DNA from: Nipponacmea schrenckii
Taxonomy: Eukaryota; Mollusca; Gastropoda; Lottiidae
Length of the DNA stretch: 64,000 nucleotides
Direction of reading: 5' to 3'
Assembly (NCBI GenBank): GCA_030562195.1
Contig: CM060203.1
Span: 572,208 to 636,207, forward strand
Under the pieces are notes generated by a model that was not told the DNA's origin, ran no database searches, and worked only from the letters and a program-made list of their open reading frames with translations. Below are positions 58,658-64,000 of this stretch, one piece after another (positions within the stretch are counted from its first letter, which is position 1; each line of letters starts with the position of its first letter). A program made the position numbers and the translations under genes.

Positions 58658-59160
58658 GTAAGCACATAATTATGTACACTTTGACAATAGACATGGAATT
58701 GACTTGTAAGTTCTTCTTTCCATTTGGTCTAACAATCTACTCCTTTCAGTATCTACTCTTTAAGAATCAGTGTGCCCTGATTTTCTTCGCTATTAAAATT
58801 TAATAAGTGGTCGTGATAGTTATAAACAAATTGAAAAAACATGTTTTTATTTTACATGTAGAATCTTTACAGTAAGAAAAACATCTTTGAACAAAAACAG
58901 AAACAAAAATTTTTGTTTTTATCTTAAAGTTGACGGACACTCCCCTTTTAACGTGACAAAACGATGTTTGTACAGGCGATGATTTCTGTGTATTATCCGA
59001 ATACAAGACGATCTTGGAACTTGTTTTTCAGTTTTCCAGTTGTTAAGTTGTGTTTTCGTGAAGTCACCCCAATTTCAAATATTGATTTATAATTTGCTAC
59101 ATAATGTTTGGTCTTGGGTAATCTTTATACGTTGATAACTCAATATTTTATTCATTTCAG

Positions 59161-59316
59161 TTTTTGATCTGTAGTTTATCCTTCGCAACATTCTCTGTCA
59201 AGAAAACACGTCCCGAAAATCGTCTTCAATTATCATTTACGTTAGTTTTAACAGCAGTAGCTTTTAAATCAGTTGTCAACCAAAGCCTCCCAAGAATATC
59301 CTACCTGACTTATATG
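59161..59316 (+). CDS. Pentameric ligand-gated ion channel, exon 5 (M1-M2)
   Basis: 156 bp, acceptor TTCATTTCAG, donor TATATG|GTAAGC, phase 0, 52 codons (about 269-320). It finishes M1 (FLICSLSFATFSV), then KKTRPENRLQLSFTLVLTAV AFK is the pore-lining M2 with acidic Glu287 at its cytoplasmic mouth, and SLPRISYLTYM is the M2-M3 loop. Glu at this position favours cation selectivity in the family (inference). Confidence 0.88.
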
Positions 59317-59424
59317 GTAAGCGATTTTGTCTCAAAAGTCCGGAAATTTAGTGAAGAGCAGCCACAGCATGAAGCTACTGATGAAAGAAATAGAGAAAGA
59401 AAGAAACAACTATATTTTACAAGG

Positions 59425-59490
59425 ATAACAACTTAGGTCACATTACCGCCGTGACAGACCAGATGGTCCTTGGCCAAACTTTCAGGGATT
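59425..59490 (+). repeat. Copy of the 'CCTTGGTCAAACC' dispersed repeat
   Basis: GGATAACAACTTAGGTCACA, TTACCGCCGTGACAGACCAG, TGGTCCTTGGCCAAAC: same family as 11815-12010 and 31455-31540, inside the intron between exons 5 and 6 of the channel gene. Confidence 0.65.
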
Positions 59491-59515
59491 ATCCGTACCT
59501 ATTTCAGTGGACTGA

Positions 59516-59598
59516 AATTGTGAGTGAAGATGACTTATTCAAGGTCATCGGACTTTCACTCTCCGATGACCTTGAATAAATCATCTTCAATCACAATT
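59516..59598. repeat. Hairpin, 37-bp arms
   Basis: AATTGTGAGTGAAGATGACT... is mirrored by ...AATCATCTTCAATCACAATT around a 9-nt loop, with two or three mismatches. It lies in the intron between exons 5 and 6 of the channel gene and is structurally a foldback/MITE-like element. Confidence 0.9.
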
Positions 59599-59663
59599 GA
59601 ACTATAGAACATTTTAAAACTTGAAAGTGAATAATTAACCACTGCGATCTGTTGATATTTCAG

Positions 59664-59873
59664 GATAAATATCTGCTAGCCTCAATGATAATGTTATCTA
59701 TGGTATGCTGTTGGCATGGAATTGTCACACAACTACCAGATCCCGAAAAGGCAGATTTTATAGAGAGTATAGTGCTTGGATGTTTAACGATTATTTATCT
59801 CTGCTATAATGTGGGGTTCCTAATTCTTATTTATATCTTTGTAAGTATAAATCTTGCTTTCTATTTAGTCTGA
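59664..59873 (+). CDS. Pentameric ligand-gated ion channel, exon 6 (M3-M4)
   Basis: Acceptor GATATTTCAG. The first 59 codons (to 59840) encode M3 (DKYLLASMIMLSMVCCWHGI V), a linker of about ten residues (TQLPDPEKAD), and M4 (FIESIVLGCLTIIYLCYNVG, then FLILIYIF). At 59841 there is a good donor GTAAGT. If it is not used, the frame reads ten more residues (VSINLAFYLV) to TGA at 59871-59873. The very short M3-M4 linker is the prokaryotic (GLIC/ELIC-like) arrangement. No further exon was found downstream. Confidence 0.82.
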   Translation, partial: DKYLLASMIMLSMVCCWHGIVTQLPDPEKADFIESIVLGCLTIIYLCYNVGFLILIYIFVSINLAFYLV

Positions 59874-61031
59874 AGGTTTTCAACCAGAAGGAAATTTTGC
59901 GTTTTTCTTTGGGAAAATTTGTTGGGTCAATCGAAAAATTATTTGCAGCCTTTTTGTAACTGGTACTCCATTTTATACTGTGCCTGATATCCTATCCTAA
60001 TTTTTATGTAAAAACCGGTAAATGTCAGTTATATAATATTTTAAGCAGGATGGTAGTACATTAAACTCCATTTCATATCGTTAACATTCACCCAAACACA
60101 CTTCAGAACACATACGAAACTTCGCATCTTGCTTAGCTCCGTATACTCGCAGATCTAGACACGAACCTAATGACAAGCCATCTTGTTCAACTATTTTTAA
60201 TAGTGGAATCGTATCTGAGTCACGAAACTAGGAACCGGAAAGACGATTAGGAGGATTATTAAAGACATTTCGCATCATAATGAGTTATTTCGTCCTCATT
60301 TACATTATTGCGATTACATTTTTTTATATTTTTTCACTTATAGTATAGATCAAATAAAATACATTCTCTTCATATGTGTCTGTAAAACCATCATGTTTGA
60401 TTAAGTCAATCTACACTTTTTACACAATAGTGCGAATTTATAATCAAAGCACGACCAGAAAATATGGTCATTGACAATTAGTCTTTCGTCTCGGTTTGAG
60501 AGTAATTCTAAGCTAACTATTAAAAAGAGATAGGCAGGTAAAATATTTAGGTAGAATTTCTTGTTGTCAGGATGTTTAAAAATTAAGTTTTATTTCGCCA
60601 TCCGGAAACGGAGAAAAATGAAGCGTAAACTACAGTAGGAAACATGGGTAGGGCAATAGCTTAAGGGGACGCCACAGATGGCCAAACTCTGTTTTTTGCA
60701 GGAGATTGAATTATTCATATATTCTTTTTCCATACAGGAAAAAGGAAGGGAAAATAAGCAAAAAGATAAACTTTTACGATGAATAAGGGGAAAACGTATT
60801 TTTCAAATAGCTAAAAGGGGACGCCAAAGGGGAAAACTGCCCGTTTTATACATTGCGCGTTATATTTACATCCTTGTATTCAAAGACAATGGGGTAAGGT
60901 AAAAATAATTCTGTATTCAACCACGGGGGTAATCTAGGGGAAAATGAATGAAAAGGCAATCGGGGGAAAGGAAATACTGAACTGTTTGGGTCTTTAGATA
61001 TTTAACAAGCGCCGGGGCACCATTTTCCCGA

Positions 61032-61062
<31 letters not shown>

Positions 61063-63000
61063 TTTTTTTTTTTTTTTTTTTTTTATCAAGTCAACATCAT
61101 AACACTTCATAGTGCTGCGCCATACCCGGGGGTCATGATACTGTACGAATCTTGGTTATCATACATTATCATGAGTGACCCGAAAAACAATATCACGTAT
61201 ACATAATGTTGCGATATACATTTTATATAGATGTAACTTTACCCTTATAGGCTTTCTTTGTTATATAAAACAACAGCCTACGTACCGATACGATACAACT
61301 ATCTAAAACGTCAACAATACAACAAATGTGTATCTATTTGTAACCAACATACTCATAAAAATACAATATTCAATTGATATAGCTTGCGAAACAATGCATA
61401 GTTCAGCTATGATACGATAATAATGCAACGTTGTAATACATGTAAGGTACGGAGTTCTTGGATTTCTTAGATACGGCGTTATATTATATTTATCATCTTT
61501 GCATTTCTTCAACTATGAATTATGTGCTTCTTGCACGAGAATACATCTGCAATTTCTTCATCTTTCCGAACTATTTCCAATGTTAATTTACAAATTGTCC
61601 TTTTTACTTTTATTTTATTCACTCCTTCCTATCTTGCTCAATATTCTTTTATCGTTTAATAAACTTATAATTCTCTCTAAATTTTGTTTGTTCACGATTA
61701 CGAAGTATTTTCATCAAAGGAATAAAGTGATATTATATCATAAACTGAAAAACTACAGAAATATCAGAATAGCAGATATTTGGATACAAGGGAAATAGTG
61801 TTTAACATATTACTGATTGTGGTTATCAGTAGAAGGTACAAACATCACTCTATTATCATTTTGCAGAGCCCCTATACCAACACTAGCAATGTGTCTGAAA
61901 ATATCATTAATTACAAGAATAGAAGCATTTATGTTTTAACAGCAATAGCACTTTCAATTTACATTAAGGATAGATCATTTGTAATTGTTATTACAGAAAT
62001 TTTAATATTGTGGAAGCAATTTGAAAGTTACTTTAATTTCCATATTGTACCTCCATTAGTGTGTATAATACAGTCTTCGGACCTGGATCGCCACACTCAA
62101 CAGCTGAAAGACCAGATATTCTTGGAATAGCCAGTTTAAAGCTTTACATAAGCAGGGATTATAAATTATAAAGTACATGCCCTGAAACGAAGATTACGCT
62201 GTTATACCTTTTAGACTGATAAATATTTTCATCAGTTACCTCCCTTGAACTAAAAAAAAATGATCAGTATTTTTTGTTAATAACTTACTTTTTGCATTGA
62301 GCAGTAATAATAATCCTGACACCACTGTACATGATGAAAAACTTACTCAATTGATATACCTTGTTTGATCTGAAAAGTTTATTCGCTGCTACCAATGTGC
62401 TGTCAATATGTTACGTTTTGGTTTTCGGGTTTATGTAGTGTATAATATGATGGGCATTTAAATTAGGTAGGAGATCTTCATACATTCATATCTCACCAAT
62501 CATAATTAATGTATATTGCTTAAGGCTGAGAGCAAAAAGAAAGTAACGCCATTAAATGGATATATTTGCATGATGCAGACTTTAATATGCAGCAATGTCC
62601 ATCAATCGCCGTATGTTGGTTCGAACATTAACTAATTTAATTAATCCAGCACTAATCTATTGTAGTTTCGCAACAATTATGTAAAATGCCCTCTCATAAT
62701 CTATTTTACAAACGGTTAGAAATGTTTGAAACCTTCTATGTTTTCTAAGTTAAAATACGATAGCGTCAGGTATCTTGAGATGCAACTTAGAAATTATCTT
62801 CTATTGAATAGACTCAAATTGCAATAGGTTAACGATAGATAGGACTTAAGAGTAACATATTTTTATACTATGATTAATACATGATGTGGAATAAACCAGG
62901 TTTTATCAGCTGAAAATATTCTTAAACTCTTCGATGATTGGCATAGCAATCAGTATATAACATTCTCTGTCCTTGAAAATCTGAGTCTGTAATTTGTCAA
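59874..63000. other. No gene recognised; G28/T22 homopolymer pair
   Basis: It contains repeated AGGGGACGCCA-type strings (60663-60860). At 61035-61084 a run of about 28 G is followed by about 22 T. Open frames at 61499-62130 are AT-rich and match no family I know. This stretch separates the channel gene (+) from the convergent chitinase exon (-). Confidence 0.5.
61035..61084. repeat. Poly-G (28) joined to poly-T (22)
   Basis: The uninterrupted G run could form a G-quadruplex. Length is probably imprecise in the assembly. Confidence 0.9.
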
Positions 63001-63180
63001 TCACTTGACCCATTTTGATGTTGAAGGAAGAGTAAGATTTTGTTTCTCCATTACTCCATATAAAGCATTATTTATAGTTGTCATCAATGGTAGCTGAGAA
63101 CCACAAATACCGGTATCATCGTCGAGATCTACTGCCCAAATACCAACACCGCCAAACCCACTTTCCATTACCCAATGAGT
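63001..63180 (-). CDS. GH18 chitinase, C-terminal exon
   Basis: The minus-strand terminal exon behind acceptor TATCATTGCAG: 59 codons plus TGA, phase 0. THWVMESGFGGVGIWAVDLD then DDTGICGSQLPLMTTINNAL is the beta8/C-terminal signature of glycoside hydrolase family 18 chitinases (GFGG...W..DLDD..G.C.....PL...I..AL). The Trp lines the base of the active site. The catalytic DxxDxDxE motif and the rest of the gene lie to the right, outside the window. The tail after NAL has no chitin-binding domain. The product is probably secreted and chitin-degrading or chitin-binding. Confidence 0.88.
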   Translation of the reverse strand, partial: THWVMESGFGGVGIWAVDLDDDTGICGSQLPLMTTINNALYGVMEKQNLTLPSTSKWVK

Positions 63181-63394
63181 CTGCAATGATACAAATAAAA
63201 TAGATCATTAGTGCAATCTGTTTTCTACAACCACTGGGAGTGAGGACAGTTGGAGTAGTTACAATAAACTGTTTCTCCATCCTTATTGTTTCACAAGCAA
63301 CCCTGCTATATTTGGAGGAGGGGGGGGGCAGGGTTTAATGCCCATTATGGTATAAAACAGCATGTCAGACAGGTTGATATCAAAGCGACAAAAA

Positions 63395-64000
63395 AATGTT
63401 TCATAGCCATCGAGAGAGGTAGAGCCGTTGGAATGGTCCAACATGGAGTGTCGCCAGAATGTTGGGCTGCTCACGCTTGACTATCACTAGGTTGAGGGAG
63501 CGGTTACGCCGGGTATGTCAGGCGTCATACAGGCGCAGGAGTTAAAGACCACGAGTAACCACGCCCAAGAAGATCGTTACATCCAGATATCACACCTGAG
63601 GAACCGCATCGTAAAAGCTACGTCCACGGCGGCCACAGCACTGGGACACAGTATCAGTCGACAGACCGCCCATTGGAGACTACGGCAGTATGGTTTCCGG
63701 GCACGTCATCCCTACAACGGGCCGCTCCTGATGCCTCAACACTGGAACAACAGACTCATATGGGACAGGCAAATTCGAAGGGACTGGGCACGTGTTATGT
63801 TCTCTCTTATATGACGTCAAAACGAGGCTTTTCGTTATTCGTGGAAACCTGATTCCACAGTCTTATCGTGATGACATCTTATAGCCTGTTGTGGTGCCCT
63901 TTCTTCAACAACAGCTTCGTTTTCCAACATGACAATACAAGGCAACGCACAGCAAAATTGACATAGAACATAAATGCCAGCGCCAACCTACAGGTTTTGC
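63395..64000 (+). pseudogene. Tc1-family transposase remnant, broken and cut by the window edge
   Basis: Broken frames in order: a helix-turn-helix start (IERGRAVGMVQHGVSPE), then DRYIQISHLRNRIVKATSTA, SISRQTAHWRLRQYGFRARH, PLLMPQHWNNRLIWDRQIRR and DWARVMFS, typical of the paired-like domain and linker of Tc1 transposases. After MFS the sequence jumps (deletion of the stretch around the first catalytic Asp), resuming with YRDDIL, PVVVPFLQQQ and a frameshifted FQHDN. Several stops and frameshifts show it is dead. Confidence 0.85.

Noticed and set aside
61499..62130. Two open frames as a further channel exon or separate gene
   Set aside because: AT-rich, no family resemblance, and the channel's four membrane segments are already accounted for.

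Overview
The window is metazoan nuclear DNA: AT-rich, multi-exon genes with GT-AG (one probable GC-AG) introns, tRNA-derived SINEs, hAT, Harbinger and Tc1 remnants, an L1-like LINE fragment, and many kilobase-scale minisatellites. Gene content (a TNF-receptor-type protein, COQ10, a GH18 chitinase, a pentameric ligand-gated channel, a small secreted Cys-rich protein) and the repeat style fit a lophotrochozoan, most probably a mollusc. The species cannot be fixed from sequence alone. Two 500-N blocks (19691-20190, 35992-36491) are scaffold gaps, and both abut copies of the same ~410-bp repeat.

Layout. 1-3992 is a 35-bp minisatellite. 5783-10930 (+) holds an unrecognised small secreted Cys-rich gene: a split signal-peptide region (5783-5818 plus an 18-bp microexon), two Cys-rich exons, then three tandemly duplicated, mutually exclusive terminal exons, each with its own stop. 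Introns 3 and 4 each contain a private minisatellite. 11003-15000 is repeats. 15115-17250 (-) is a COQ10-like gene whose middle exon(s) I cannot find. 17458-17652 (-) holds two small exons of an unidentified gene. 22713-25357 (-) carries two exons of a TNF-receptor-like ectodomain, separated by a 1.9-kb polypurine/polypyrimidine array and followed by a 2.3-kb element with internal ~157-bp tandem units.

26-41 kb is mobile-element territory. It holds a Harbinger-type element with TTA target duplications inside a SINE (28628-29415), two hAT MITEs with perfect 8-bp duplications (31068-31357, 32850-33079), an inverted pair of a ~357-bp octamer-rich repeat (31701-32057, 34623-34979), a short possible first exon (34527-34590), the 410-bp tandem array, and an L1-like ORF2 fragment lodged in a 45-bp minisatellite (38215-40080).

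44878-59873 (+) is a pentameric ligand-gated ion channel gene in at least six exons, all with phase-0 introns, split by a 12.4-kb intron loaded with minisatellites. The protein lacks the two Cys-loop cysteines and has an M3-M4 linker of about ten residues. 63001-63180 (-) is the last exon of a GH18 chitinase that continues off the right edge. A broken Tc1 transposase occupies 63395-64000. The long open frames across the arrays are by-products of stop-free repeat units and are not annotated as genes.
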